From assembly GCA_002432865.1 (NCBI GenBank), contig DJGX01000007.1, positions 1 to 64,000 on the forward strand: a stretch of 64,000 bases of DNA, written 5' to 3'. The stretch comes from Cloacimonetes bacterium UBA5835 (lineage in GTDB: Bacteria; Cloacimonadota; Cloacimonadia; Cloacimonadales; Cloacimonadaceae). Within the stretch, counting starts at the first letter, position 1; every line of letters starts with the position of its first letter. Both the position numbers and the translations under genes were made by a program. The notes beneath the pieces are model-generated. The model was given only the letters and a program-made list of their open reading frames with translations. It did no database searches and was not told where the DNA came from. Below, in pieces: positions 16,381 through 24,609 of the stretch.

Positions 16381-16494
16381 CAAGCCAGTGTGAATTAATT
16401 TAGATAATTTGGTTTCATCAAGCGAGAAGAATTTTGATTGACGATAAATGCCTTGTAAAAAACTATGTGTCTTACAAAAAATTATGGTGAGACA

Positions 16495-16968
16495 ATGAAC
16501 AAGCTTTTTATGTCTGAGCTGGTAAAAATTATAGAAAAATTCGAGAATAAAAATGCCTGTTTACATTATATGGCAGACCTGCTATCGGAAAGCGGTTGTT
16601 TAAGTTTTCCAGATCGTTTTTTGGCTGCAGTAAAAGGTAGAGAAGAAATAATGAGTACTGGTATTGGAAGAGGAATAGCAATTCCGCATGCAAGAGATCT
16701 AACTGTTAGTAGTTTAAAAATTGCTGTATGTATGATAAAGCAAGGTTTAGATTTTACAAGTTTGGATAATTTACCTGTAAATTTGGTATTTATGATTGCT
16801 GTGCCTCAAAGTTCCAATCAGGATTATATGAAGATATTACGCTCGCTTTCAGGCTTTTTGAGGCGGGATGAAAACCGTGAATCGTTATTACAAGCAACCG
16901 ATGAAAGAGATCTATATGAAAAAGTTCAGGTTCTTGAAGAAGAGCTTCGCCCTCAGCTTGGCGTTTAG
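16495..16968 (+). CDS. PTS EIIA-like protein (fructose/PtsN type)
   Basis: A 157-residue EIIA domain of the mannitol/fructose/nitrogen-PTS family. The phosphorylatable histidine is His65 in GIGRGIAIPHAR. No EIIB, EIIC, HPr or EI gene lies nearby, so a regulatory (PtsN-like) role is more likely than sugar transport. The start at 16495 follows GGTGAG; a GTG/ATG upstream at 16465 has no better site. The 3' end overlaps the next gene by about 53 bp in another frame, an unusually long overlap for this window. Confidence 0.8.
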   Translation: MNKLFMSELVKIIEKFENKNACLHYMADLLSESGCLSFPDRFLAAVKGREEIMSTGIGRGIAIPHARDLTVSSLKIAVCMIKQGLDFTSLDNLPVNLVFMIAVPQSSNQDYMKILRSLSGFLRRDENRESLLQATDERDLYEKVQVLEEELRPQLGV

Positions 16969-17887
16969 CTTTCTTATAATATTACCGTTATTTTCACAGC
17001 ATCAGGATGCGGGAACGACCGGATTCTCTACTTTGAAGATTTATTATTCTGCTCGAGCTAATGCTATGGGGCAGGCAATGCTGGGGAGAGCGATGAATTT
17101 TGAAGGGATGCAATTCAATCCCGCTACCCTAATAAAAGCTAAAAACAAGGCTGTCTATACTACTTTTGCAGATCATTTTGTAGGTTCTGGAGGCGGATCT
17201 ATAAATTATATGGTTCCCAAGAATATCTATACTTCCTATGGTTTTTATCTCAATTACTGGAATTCTGGTTCTATCGACAGAACGGATATCGGAGCAAATG
17301 GCGAGTTTATTGAATTAAACGATACTTTTGGAGCACAGGATATTACCGCTGGGTTTTCTGTGGCCAAATTTGTCAGTCCTGCTTTAGATGCAGGTGGAAG
17401 CGTAAAACTTGTTTTAGATCAAATTGATGGTAAATCTGCTACTGCTGCCTTAATTGATCTTGGAATTTTACATCACACTCCCAATGAAAAAATAAAAGTG
17501 GGGCTTACTATCCGCAATTTAGGCTTTCAATTGAGTCATTATACTAATAAAGATTATTCTGAAGGAATACCGATTACTTTTGGTGCTGGTATTGGAATTG
17601 ATGCCGCAAAAAATACTCTGCTCAATATAGACCTAAATAAGGCTAATGGAGAAAACTTCATCGGGAAATTTGGCATAGAACAAAGTGTTCATCCTTCTCT
17701 GGTGCTGAGAGCTGGTTTTAAAACAAATGGTGGCGATTATTCTATAGGCGGCGATTTGGGTTGGAGCTCTGGAATCAGTTTAGGCTTGGGATGGACTTGG
17801 AAAAAATATGCGATTGATTATGCAATTGCTTCTTATGGCGATTTAGGATTTACAAATCAGGTTAGTATACGCTATAATTTTGACTAA
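16916..17887 (+). CDS. PorV/PorQ-like outer-membrane beta-barrel protein
   Basis: A 323-residue exported barrel protein. It begins with a signal peptide (MKKFRFLKKSFALSLAFSFL onwards, cleavage near LFSQ). The mature start, with ARANAMGQAMLGRAMNFEGM followed by QFNPATL, is the PorV/PorQ (UPF0164) N-terminal signature. Alternating hydrophobic strands run to a C-terminal aromatic (IRYNFD). Known PorV proteins shuttle type IX secretion cargo to the PorU sortase. This is one of three paralogues in the window and, unlike 62556, is not next to PorU. The start at 16916 lies inside the preceding gene; the ribosome site is weak. Confidence 0.7.
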   Translation: MKKFRFLKKSFALSLAFSFLIILPLFSQHQDAGTTGFSTLKIYYSARANAMGQAMLGRAMNFEGMQFNPATLIKAKNKAVYTTFADHFVGSGGGSINYMVPKNIYTSYGFYLNYWNSGSIDRTDIGANGEFIELNDTFGAQDITAGFSVAKFVSPALDAGGSVKLVLDQIDGKSATAALIDLGILHHTPNEKIKVGLTIRNLGFQLSHYTNKDYSEGIPITFGAGIGIDAAKNTLLNIDLNKANGENFIGKFGIEQSVHPSLVLRAGFKTNGGDYSIGGDLGWSSGISLGLGWTWKKYAIDYAIASYGDLGFTNQVSIRYNFD

Positions 17888-17923
17888 CTATAGACGACTA
17901 TATATTAAGGTATAGGAAAACTT

Positions 17924-20017
17924 TTGAAACAGAACCAATTTTTACTTGAATTGGGAGTTGAAGAACTTCCTGAAAAACAGATTACTATTGCTTGTAATAG
18001 TGTAAAGCTATCTTTTGCCAATTTTTTAAAGGAGAATAAACTTAATTGCTCGGGTTATAAAGTGAGTGGAACACCGAGACGAATTTTCTTGCAGGCAATA
18101 GACCTGGATAGCCATCAAAAAGATGAAGAAATTGTTAAAACAGGTCCCGCTTTTCGCCTCGCATATGATGAGGCAGGAAATTTAACTAATGCCGGAAAAG
18201 GTTTTTTGAAAAGAAATCAGGTGGAAGAAAGCGCAATATTTATTCAGGAAACAGATAAAGGTAAGTTTTTAGCGGTAAAATATATCAAAACCGGGATATC
18301 CACAGGAGAACTTTTACAGAAGTGGATCCCGGATATGATTTTACAGATACCTTTCGATAAAAAAATGCTGTGGAATAAACCTGGTTTTGCTTTTTCGCGT
18401 CCTTTACGCTGGCTTCTAATTCTGCTTAATAATAATCCTCTTACTATAGATTTTTTTGGTATACCTTGTGGGAATACAACTTATGGTAATCGCTATTTAG
18501 GTTTGGATAGATGCATTACAATAAATAAAGCTGAAGAATATATCCCCAAGCTGCTGGAACATAAAGTTGTAGCTGAAATTGATGAACGCCGCAAAGAAAT
18601 TGTAGACCAAATGGCTAATATCTTTCCCAAAGGTGATTATCGGGTTATAAAAGACCTCCCTTTAGTGGAAACAGTAGTAAACCTGGTAGAATTTCCTACA
18701 GCAGTTTGCGGAGAATTTGAACACAAGTATCTATCACTACCCGATAAAATTATTATCAGTACAATAAGTCAGGCACAAAAATACTTTGCTGTACACGATA
18801 AAATTGGCAAGCTGAGTAACAAGTTTGTCTTTATTTCCAATGGTGATCCAGCAGCCTGGGATCTTATTAAACAGGGAAATGAGAAAGTTGTAAATGCTCG
18901 TTTAGCTGATGCATTGTGGTATTGGAACGAAGATACAAAACACCCACTGGATTATTGGACCAAACACTTGGATATGGTTGTCTTTCAAGCAAAATTGGGA
19001 ACAATGGCTGATAAAACAAAGAGAATAATTTGCCTAACTGAGCTTATAGCTAAAGAACTTAATCTACCTTCAGAACAGAGAGAAAAAGTGCTTCGCTGTG
19101 CAGAACTGTGCAAAGCGGATTTAGTTACTAATATGCTAGGCGAAAAAGAATTTACCAAACTCCAGGGATATATTGGTAAACAGTATGCTATTGTTTCCGG
19201 TGAAGATGAAGAAGTGGCAGAAGGGATATATGAACACTATATGCCCCGTGGTTCTGCTGATAAGCTACCTTCTACTTTGTGTGGAGCTCTGGTTGCTATT
19301 GCTGATAAAATGGATACTGTGGCTGGAATTATAGGGATTGGTATGCTTCCCACTGGAAGTGGAGATCCTTTTGCTCTTCGACGTGCAGCCAATGGTATAG
19401 TTCAAATTATCAGCCACCGAAAATGGGATTTTAATATCTTTGCTTTAGCTGATGAAGCATTGGAACTAATCAGTAAGCAAACGGAACTGGATAAAAATGC
19501 TTATAGCAATCTACATAGCTTTATTGAACAAAGGATAACCGGTTTGCTGAAAACAAAAGGCATTGCTTACGATGTGATTGATAGCGTTATGCATATCGAT
19601 AAAAGCCATATATATGATCTGGAAAACAGAGCGAAGGCTTTGAATGATTTAAAAAGCAAACCAAATTTTATTCATTTGGTGATCGGTTTTAAAAGGGTAG
19701 CCAATATTATTGCAGAGACCACTGAATTTGTCCCCTTTGATAAAAATAAATTGGTTGAACCGGAAGAGATTAATCTATATAAATCGTTGCAAAAATTGCA
19801 TAATGATATAGATTCTGCTTTACAAAAAAAGGATTATCCTCTGGCTTTGCAATATCTGATCTCGTTTGGCAAAGTGATAGATGCCTTTTTTGATGCTGTT
19901 TTAGTAAATTGTGACGACGAAGTTTTACATAATAATAGACACTCCCTGCTAAGGGAAGTGAAAAATGAGTTTTTAAGAGTTGCCGATCTATCGTTGATAG
20001 TATTGGAAACCGAATAA
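17924..20017 (+). CDS. glyS: Glycyl-tRNA synthetase beta subunit
   Basis: The 697-residue beta subunit of the heterotetrameric bacterial glycyl-tRNA synthetase. The N-terminal FLLELGVEELPEK motif, the internal FSRPLRWLL segment and the C-terminal anticodon-binding region (from about 590) are all in place, and the length is normal. It starts with TTG at 17924 after AGGAAAA. The alpha subunit gene (glyQ), usually immediately upstream, is not in this window, so alpha must be encoded elsewhere. Downstream pta begins 12 bp after the stop, suggesting co-transcription. Confidence 0.95.
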   Translation: MKQNQFLLELGVEELPEKQITIACNSVKLSFANFLKENKLNCSGYKVSGTPRRIFLQAIDLDSHQKDEEIVKTGPAFRLAYDEAGNLTNAGKGFLKRNQVEESAIFIQETDKGKFLAVKYIKTGISTGELLQKWIPDMILQIPFDKKMLWNKPGFAFSRPLRWLLILLNNNPLTIDFFGIPCGNTTYGNRYLGLDRCITINKAEEYIPKLLEHKVVAEIDERRKEIVDQMANIFPKGDYRVIKDLPLVETVVNLVEFPTAVCGEFEHKYLSLPDKIIISTISQAQKYFAVHDKIGKLSNKFVFISNGDPAAWDLIKQGNEKVVNARLADALWYWNEDTKHPLDYWTKHLDMVVFQAKLGTMADKTKRIICLTELIAKELNLPSEQREKVLRCAELCKADLVTNMLGEKEFTKLQGYIGKQYAIVSGEDEEVAEGIYEHYMPRGSADKLPSTLCGALVAIADKMDTVAGIIGIGMLPTGSGDPFALRRAANGIVQIISHRKWDFNIFALADEALELISKQTELDKNAYSNLHSFIEQRITGLLKTKGIAYDVIDSVMHIDKSHIYDLENRAKALNDLKSKPNFIHLVIGFKRVANIIAETTEFVPFDKNKLVEPEEINLYKSLQKLHNDIDSALQKKDYPLALQYLISFGKVIDAFFDAVLVNCDDEVLHNNRHSLLREVKNEFLRVADLSLIVLETE

Positions 20018-20029
20018 CAGGAAGAAGAA

Positions 20030-21034
20030 ATGTTCATAATTGACGAAGTGAAAAAAAAAGCTAAAAAAACTAAGGGCAGCGTAGTTTTACCCGAATCATC
20101 AGATCCTCGGGTTTTAATTGCTGCCGCTCAAATCGTGAAGGAGGATTTGGCAAAAATAATACTATTAGGCAAGGAGGAAAAGATAACTGAGGATGCTAAA
20201 GCATTGAATCTGGATTTGAATGGTGTAACGATAATTAATCCTGAGACCTCAGAATACCTATCTGCTTTTGCTGATGCCTTTTATCTGAGGCGCAAACATA
20301 AAGGAGTAAATCCTGTCCAAGCATTGGAGACAGTTAAAGATCCCCTTTATTTTGGCGCTTCTTTAGTAAAACAGGGAAAGGTTAGTGGAATGGTTGCTGG
20401 AGCTGCTAATACGACCGCTGATGTTTTAAGGGCGGCTCTACAGGTGATTGGTGTGATGCCTGGATTGAAAACTGTTTCCAGTACTTTTATAATGCCGGTT
20501 CCTGATTTCAGAGGTGAACCCAAGGTCTTTTTGTTTGCCGATTGTGCTGTTGTTCCAAATCCTACTGCTGAACAACTTGCTGATATAGCTATATGTACTG
20601 CTCTAACGCGAAAAGCAATTATTGGAGATGAACCAAAAGTTGCCCTGCTTTCTTTTTCTACCTTAGGCAGCGCAAACGATGAATTGGTGGATAAAGTTAT
20701 ATCTGCGAAAGCAATTTTAGATGAAAGAAAGGTAGATTTTGAGTATGATGGTGAATTACAGCTTGATGCAGCCCTCATTCCAGAAGTGGCAATTAGAAAA
20801 GCTCCTCAAAGTCCTATTGCTGGAAAAGCTAATACCCTTATTTTCCCGGACTTGCAAGCTGGAAACATTGGTTATAAACTGGTTCAATATATAGGAAAAA
20901 TAAAAGCCATAGGACCAATCATTCAAGGTCTGGCTGCTCCTGCAAGTGATTTGTCTCGCGGGTGCTCTTACGAAGATATTGTGAATACAGTGGCTTATGT
21001 TCTTCTTTTAGCTGCTCAACAAAAATATAAATAA
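20030..21034 (+). CDS. pta: Phosphate acetyltransferase
   Basis: A 334-residue PTA/PTB-fold enzyme that converts acetyl-CoA and phosphate to acetyl phosphate. Visible motifs include SGMVAGAANTTADVLRAALQ, the VPNPTAEQLADIA segment and the C-terminal NTLIFPDLQAGNIGYKLVQ with GPIIQGLAAPASDLSRGC, characteristic of Pta. It lacks the large N-terminal regulatory domain of long Pta proteins. No acetate kinase gene is in the window. A phosphobutyryltransferase is less likely given the motifs. It probably feeds ATP formation from amino-acid-derived acetyl-CoA. Confidence 0.92.
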   Translation: MFIIDEVKKKAKKTKGSVVLPESSDPRVLIAAAQIVKEDLAKIILLGKEEKITEDAKALNLDLNGVTIINPETSEYLSAFADAFYLRRKHKGVNPVQALETVKDPLYFGASLVKQGKVSGMVAGAANTTADVLRAALQVIGVMPGLKTVSSTFIMPVPDFRGEPKVFLFADCAVVPNPTAEQLADIAICTALTRKAIIGDEPKVALLSFSTLGSANDELVDKVISAKAILDERKVDFEYDGELQLDAALIPEVAIRKAPQSPIAGKANTLIFPDLQAGNIGYKLVQYIGKIKAIGPIIQGLAAPASDLSRGCSYEDIVNTVAYVLLLAAQQKYK

Positions 21035-21058
21035 AATAAAAAAATACTGGAGGCAAAG

Positions 21059-22267
21059 ATGGCCACAAAGCTATCCAACCGCTGCCGTTTGATTAAGCCC
21101 TCGCCTACACTTAGTTTATCTGCTAAGGCGAAGGAAATGAAGGATGCTGGAATTGATGTAATCAGTTTCAGTGTCGGAGAGCCGGATTTTCCTACTCCGG
21201 ATTATATTAAAAATGCTGCTCATAAAGCTATTGACGCTAATTATACTCGTTATACCAATAATGCTGGTATCCTGGAATTGAGACAGGCAATTTGTGATAA
21301 ACTTCTACGAGATAATGATCTTAAATATTCCCCCAAAGAAATTCTGGTTTCGCCAGGGGCTAAAGCATCAATTGTTAATGCTTTAACTGCAGTATGTGAT
21401 GTAAAGGATCAAGTGCTAATGGGAGCTCCTTATTGGGTAAGTTATCCCTATCAGGTTGCCCTAGCCAATGCAGAACCAATATATATTCCTACCAAAGAAG
21501 AAGATGGCTATAAAATTCGAGCTGCAGAACTGGAAATTGCTATACAGGAAAATCCTTGCACTAAAGCCCTGATTCTAAATTCTCCCGGAAATCCTACTGG
21601 TGCTGTGTATACAAAAGAAGAACTTGCTGCTCTTGCTGAAATATGTATCAAATACGATATTCTGGTTATTTCCGATGAAATCTATGAACGCCTGGTTTAT
21701 GACGATGTAAAACATATATCCATAGCCAGTATCAGTGAAGAAATGAAACAACGGACAATTGTTATAAACGGAGTTTCTAAAGCTTATGCGATGACAGGTT
21801 GGCGGCTGGGTTATGCTGCAGGACCTGCAAATATTATTGCTACGGCGGGGAAAGTTCAGGAACATAGCACTTCCTGTGTAAATTCTATTACTCAGTATGC
21901 TTGTGTAACAGCTTTAAATGAAGAAGATGATTCCATCGAAAAAATGCGACAAGAATTTTCTGTCCGCAGAGATTTTCTCTATAACGAACTGAAAAAGATT
22001 CCTCATATTTCCTGTTTTAAACCCCAGGGTGCTTTTTATATTATGCCAGGCATAAAATGGTATTTGGACAACAACAATCAGAATATACAAACTTCTGATG
22101 ATTTTTGTGCTAAATTACTTGACAAATATAGTGTTGCCCTAGTACCTGGTAGTTCTTTTGGGATGGAAGGAACCGTACGGTTCTCCTATGCAAACAGTAT
22201 GGAAAACATTAAGGAAGGAATTAGTCGCTTTGCTTCCTTTTTACAGGAGCTAAATCCTGGGAGGTAA
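21059..22267 (+). CDS. aspC: Aspartate aminotransferase-type class I aminotransferase
   Basis: A 402-residue PLP enzyme of the class I (Ib) aspartate aminotransferase type. The PLP lysine is Lys241 in NGVSKAYAMTGWRLGY, and NSPGNPTG, SDEIYERLVY and the C-terminal RFSYA substrate-carboxylate arginine are present. It transfers amino groups between aspartate (or related amino acids) and 2-oxoglutarate. GGAGG precedes the ATG. It sits 24 bp after pta and 3 bp before the next gene in a tight plus-strand run. The exact amino-acid range is not determined. Confidence 0.9.
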   Translation: MATKLSNRCRLIKPSPTLSLSAKAKEMKDAGIDVISFSVGEPDFPTPDYIKNAAHKAIDANYTRYTNNAGILELRQAICDKLLRDNDLKYSPKEILVSPGAKASIVNALTAVCDVKDQVLMGAPYWVSYPYQVALANAEPIYIPTKEEDGYKIRAAELEIAIQENPCTKALILNSPGNPTGAVYTKEELAALAEICIKYDILVISDEIYERLVYDDVKHISIASISEEMKQRTIVINGVSKAYAMTGWRLGYAAGPANIIATAGKVQEHSTSCVNSITQYACVTALNEEDDSIEKMRQEFSVRRDFLYNELKKIPHISCFKPQGAFYIMPGIKWYLDNNNQNIQTSDDFCAKLLDKYSVALVPGSSFGMEGTVRFSYANSMENIKEGISRFASFLQELNPGR

Positions 22268-22270
22268 AAG

Positions 22271-22486
22271 ATGGATGATTTTAACGATAAAATGAATGAT
22301 CGCTGGAAAGAAAAGCGCAAGAAAGCATATAATTGGCCTAGACTGATTATTATGATACTTGCTCTGATAGCAATTCTTTACATTATGAATCATCTGGGAA
22401 ATACTAAAAATGTGGTGCAAACTCCTTCAGCAACTGTAACAGACACACTTCAGGCAGATTCTGTGCACAAGGAGATAACACCTTGA
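22271..22486 (+). CDS. Small single-span membrane protein
   Basis: A 71-residue hypothetical protein. It has a charged N-terminus (Lys/Arg/Asp-rich, 1-23), one membrane segment (about 25-43, RLIIMILALIAILYIM) and a polar Thr/Ser tail. By the positive-inside rule the N-terminus should be cytoplasmic. GGGAGG precedes the ATG, and the stop overlaps the TTG start of the next gene (TTGA). I do not recognise the family; the strong ribosome site and tight packing support it as real. Confidence 0.7.
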   Translation: MDDFNDKMNDRWKEKRKKAYNWPRLIIMILALIAILYIMNHLGNTKNVVQTPSATVTDTLQADSVHKEITP

Positions 22487-23376
22487 GTTTAGTTATCGTT
22501 GGTTCAATTGGTTTAGATAGCATATCTACACCTGCAGGAGAAGTTTGTGAAGCTTTGGGTGGTTCTGCTATATATGGTTCTTTGGCGGCTTCCCATTTTA
22601 CCAATACTCATATTGTTGGTGTAGTAGGAAAAGATATACCTGTTGAATATCTAAACCTGCTGCAAAAAAGTGGCATCAATTTAGATGGCTTAGAGGTTAA
22701 AGATGGTAAAACTTTTCGCTGGAAAGGGAAATATTCTACCTGGAATAGAGTGGAAACCCTTTCTACCGATTTAAATGTATTTGCCGATTTTTCTCCTCAG
22801 CTGCCTGAAAGCTGTAAATGCTGTCGTAGTTTACTGCTTGCCAATATCCATCCAGCATTGCAATTACAAGTGCTAAATCAGGTATCGGGATATTCGCATC
22901 TGGCTTGTGACACTATGAATTATTGGATAGAGCTGTGTCCTGAAGAAGTAGAAAAAGTGCTGAAACGGGTAGATATAGTTTTTATGAACGAGGATGAAAT
23001 TCGGGATTATACGAAAATTGCGGATATCTACTCTGCTGCGTATGAAATTCTATCATTAGGTCCTAAATGGGTAATTGTTAAACGCGGTGAATGTGGTTCA
23101 GTAGCTGTTTCTAAGGATGATATGTATTTTGCTCCGGCTTATCCTGTAAAAAAAGTTAAAGACCCAACTGGAGCAGGTGATAGTTTTGCTGGTGCTTTTA
23201 TGGGCTATCTGGCTGATCACGATTTTGTGAATCATACTTTAATTAAAGAAGCAATCCTTTATGGAACAGTTCTTGCTGCAATGAATGTATCAGATTTTAG
23301 CGTTCAGGGTTTAGTGGGGAAATCGATGAGCGAAATTGATAACTACAAGGATAGATTAATTAAATGGACATCCTGA
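22483..23376 (+). CDS. PfkB-family sugar or nucleoside kinase
   Basis: A 297-residue ribokinase-fold kinase. The N-terminal GSIGLDSISTPAGE with GGSAIYGSLAASHF and the C-terminal DPTGAGDSFAGAFMGY (anion hole and catalytic Asp) define the PfkB family. The substrate is not evident; ribose, fructose or nucleosides are possible. It starts with TTG overlapping the previous stop, with AAGGAG eight bases before, and overlaps purM by 13 bp. The neighbour purM hints at a nucleoside or ribose link, but this is only context. Confidence 0.88.
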   Translation: MSLVIVGSIGLDSISTPAGEVCEALGGSAIYGSLAASHFTNTHIVGVVGKDIPVEYLNLLQKSGINLDGLEVKDGKTFRWKGKYSTWNRVETLSTDLNVFADFSPQLPESCKCCRSLLLANIHPALQLQVLNQVSGYSHLACDTMNYWIELCPEEVEKVLKRVDIVFMNEDEIRDYTKIADIYSAAYEILSLGPKWVIVKRGECGSVAVSKDDMYFAPAYPVKKVKDPTGAGDSFAGAFMGYLADHDFVNHTLIKEAILYGTVLAAMNVSDFSVQGLVGKSMSEIDNYKDRLIKWTS

Positions 23377-24416
23377 AAGACAGCTTAGATTATCGCAGTT
23401 CCGGGGTAGATATTGCGGCTGGCGAAAAAGCCGTAACAGCTATAAAGCATAAAGTAAAAGCTACCTATAATAGCAATGTGTTAAGTGAATTAGGCAGCTT
23501 TGGTGGCTTGTATCAAATCGATAAATCCAGCTGGCAAAATCCCATTCTCGTGTCTAGCACTGATGGAGTTGGGACAAAACTACTTGTAGCTATTCTAGCT
23601 AATGAGTATAAAACAATCGGTCAGGACCTGGTAAATCACTGTGTGAATGATATCTTGGTACAAGGTGCCATCCCCCAGTTCTTTTTGGATTATATAGGTT
23701 TGGGTAAATTGATTCCTGCAAGAGTGGAAGATATAATAGAAGGTATGGTAGTAGCTTGTAAACAAAATTCTTGTGCTCTAATCGGGGGAGAAATGGCAGA
23801 AATGCCTGGAATATATAAAGAAAAGGATTTTGACCTGGTAGGAACAATAGTAGGAATTGTGGAAAGGGAACAATTGCTTCCCAGAGCAAAAATGAAACCT
23901 GGAGATAAATTAATTGCTCTTCCAAGCAGTGGATTACATACTAATGGTTATTCTCTGGTGCGGAAAATTGTATTTGAAAAGCTTAATCTATCGCTAGATA
24001 CATATATACCAGATTGCGAAACAACTTTGGGCGAGCTTCTTCTAAGGGTGCATCGCAGTTATCTTCCTCTGTTGAAAGATTATCTTACCGATCCTTCTTT
24101 ATTAGGACTTGCTCATATTACGGGTGGTGGAATTGCTGGAAATCTGAAACGCATCCTTCCTGATAATGTGTCTGCAATAATTAACCTGAAAGAAACAGAT
24201 ATTCCTCCATTTTTTAAATGGTTACAGGAAGCAGGTAAGGTAGATTTCTCCGTAATGAAGGAAACCTTTAATTTGGGAATTGGAATGCTTTGTGTAGTAG
24301 ATCATAAAATGCAAGATAAGTATTTATCTATACCTGAAGCAAGATGTGTAGGAGAGCTTGCCCCTTCAGACTATATTCAGGAAAAAATTGAATTTGATCT
24401 GTGTGGTGCTAAATAA
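23364..24416 (+). CDS. purM: Phosphoribosylformylglycinamidine cyclo-ligase (AIR synthetase)
   Basis: The ATP-dependent ring-closure step of purine synthesis, giving aminoimidazole ribonucleotide. The 350-residue protein has family motifs YRSSGVDIAAGEKAV, SSTDGVGTKLLVA, VNHCVNDILVQGA, GGEMAEMPG and HITGGGIAGNL, and normal length. It overlaps the kinase gene upstream by 13 bp. Other purine genes lie far away (purS and purQ near 48 kb; purD at 56 kb), so the pathway is not in one operon. Confidence 0.95.
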   Translation: MDILKDSLDYRSSGVDIAAGEKAVTAIKHKVKATYNSNVLSELGSFGGLYQIDKSSWQNPILVSSTDGVGTKLLVAILANEYKTIGQDLVNHCVNDILVQGAIPQFFLDYIGLGKLIPARVEDIIEGMVVACKQNSCALIGGEMAEMPGIYKEKDFDLVGTIVGIVEREQLLPRAKMKPGDKLIALPSSGLHTNGYSLVRKIVFEKLNLSLDTYIPDCETTLGELLLRVHRSYLPLLKDYLTDPSLLGLAHITGGGIAGNLKRILPDNVSAIINLKETDIPPFFKWLQEAGKVDFSVMKETFNLGIGMLCVVDHKMQDKYLSIPEARCVGELAPSDYIQEKIEFDLCGAK

Positions 24417-24609
24417 ATGTCTTATGTAAGTTTCTCCTTGTTCAAACCTCATTTTTGGTTAAAATATATAAAAAACCTCTTGACGATTTTGTATGTATTA
24501 AAGATGAAGTTTTTAAATAGGTTTTTTAAAAAAAGATCGAAATTAGTTCCTTCTACTAAAACAAAAGAAGGTGAAATAAAGAATACCCATAAAGAAAGGG
24601 AGGTTTTCG

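Larger units (their letters stand above)
15698..16494. other. Divergent intergenic region with several repeat families and a long stem
   Basis: This 797-bp gap separates the minus-strand ABC operon from the plus-strand PTS-like gene. It holds a promoter for the ABC operon, a 23-bp imperfect inverted repeat (15908-16001) and a dispersed repeat also present at 36785. It also holds a directly repeated 72-bp block (16139-16210 and 16309-16380) and a reversed copy of the mosaic repeat (16229-16304). No coding potential is seen. Confidence 0.75.
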
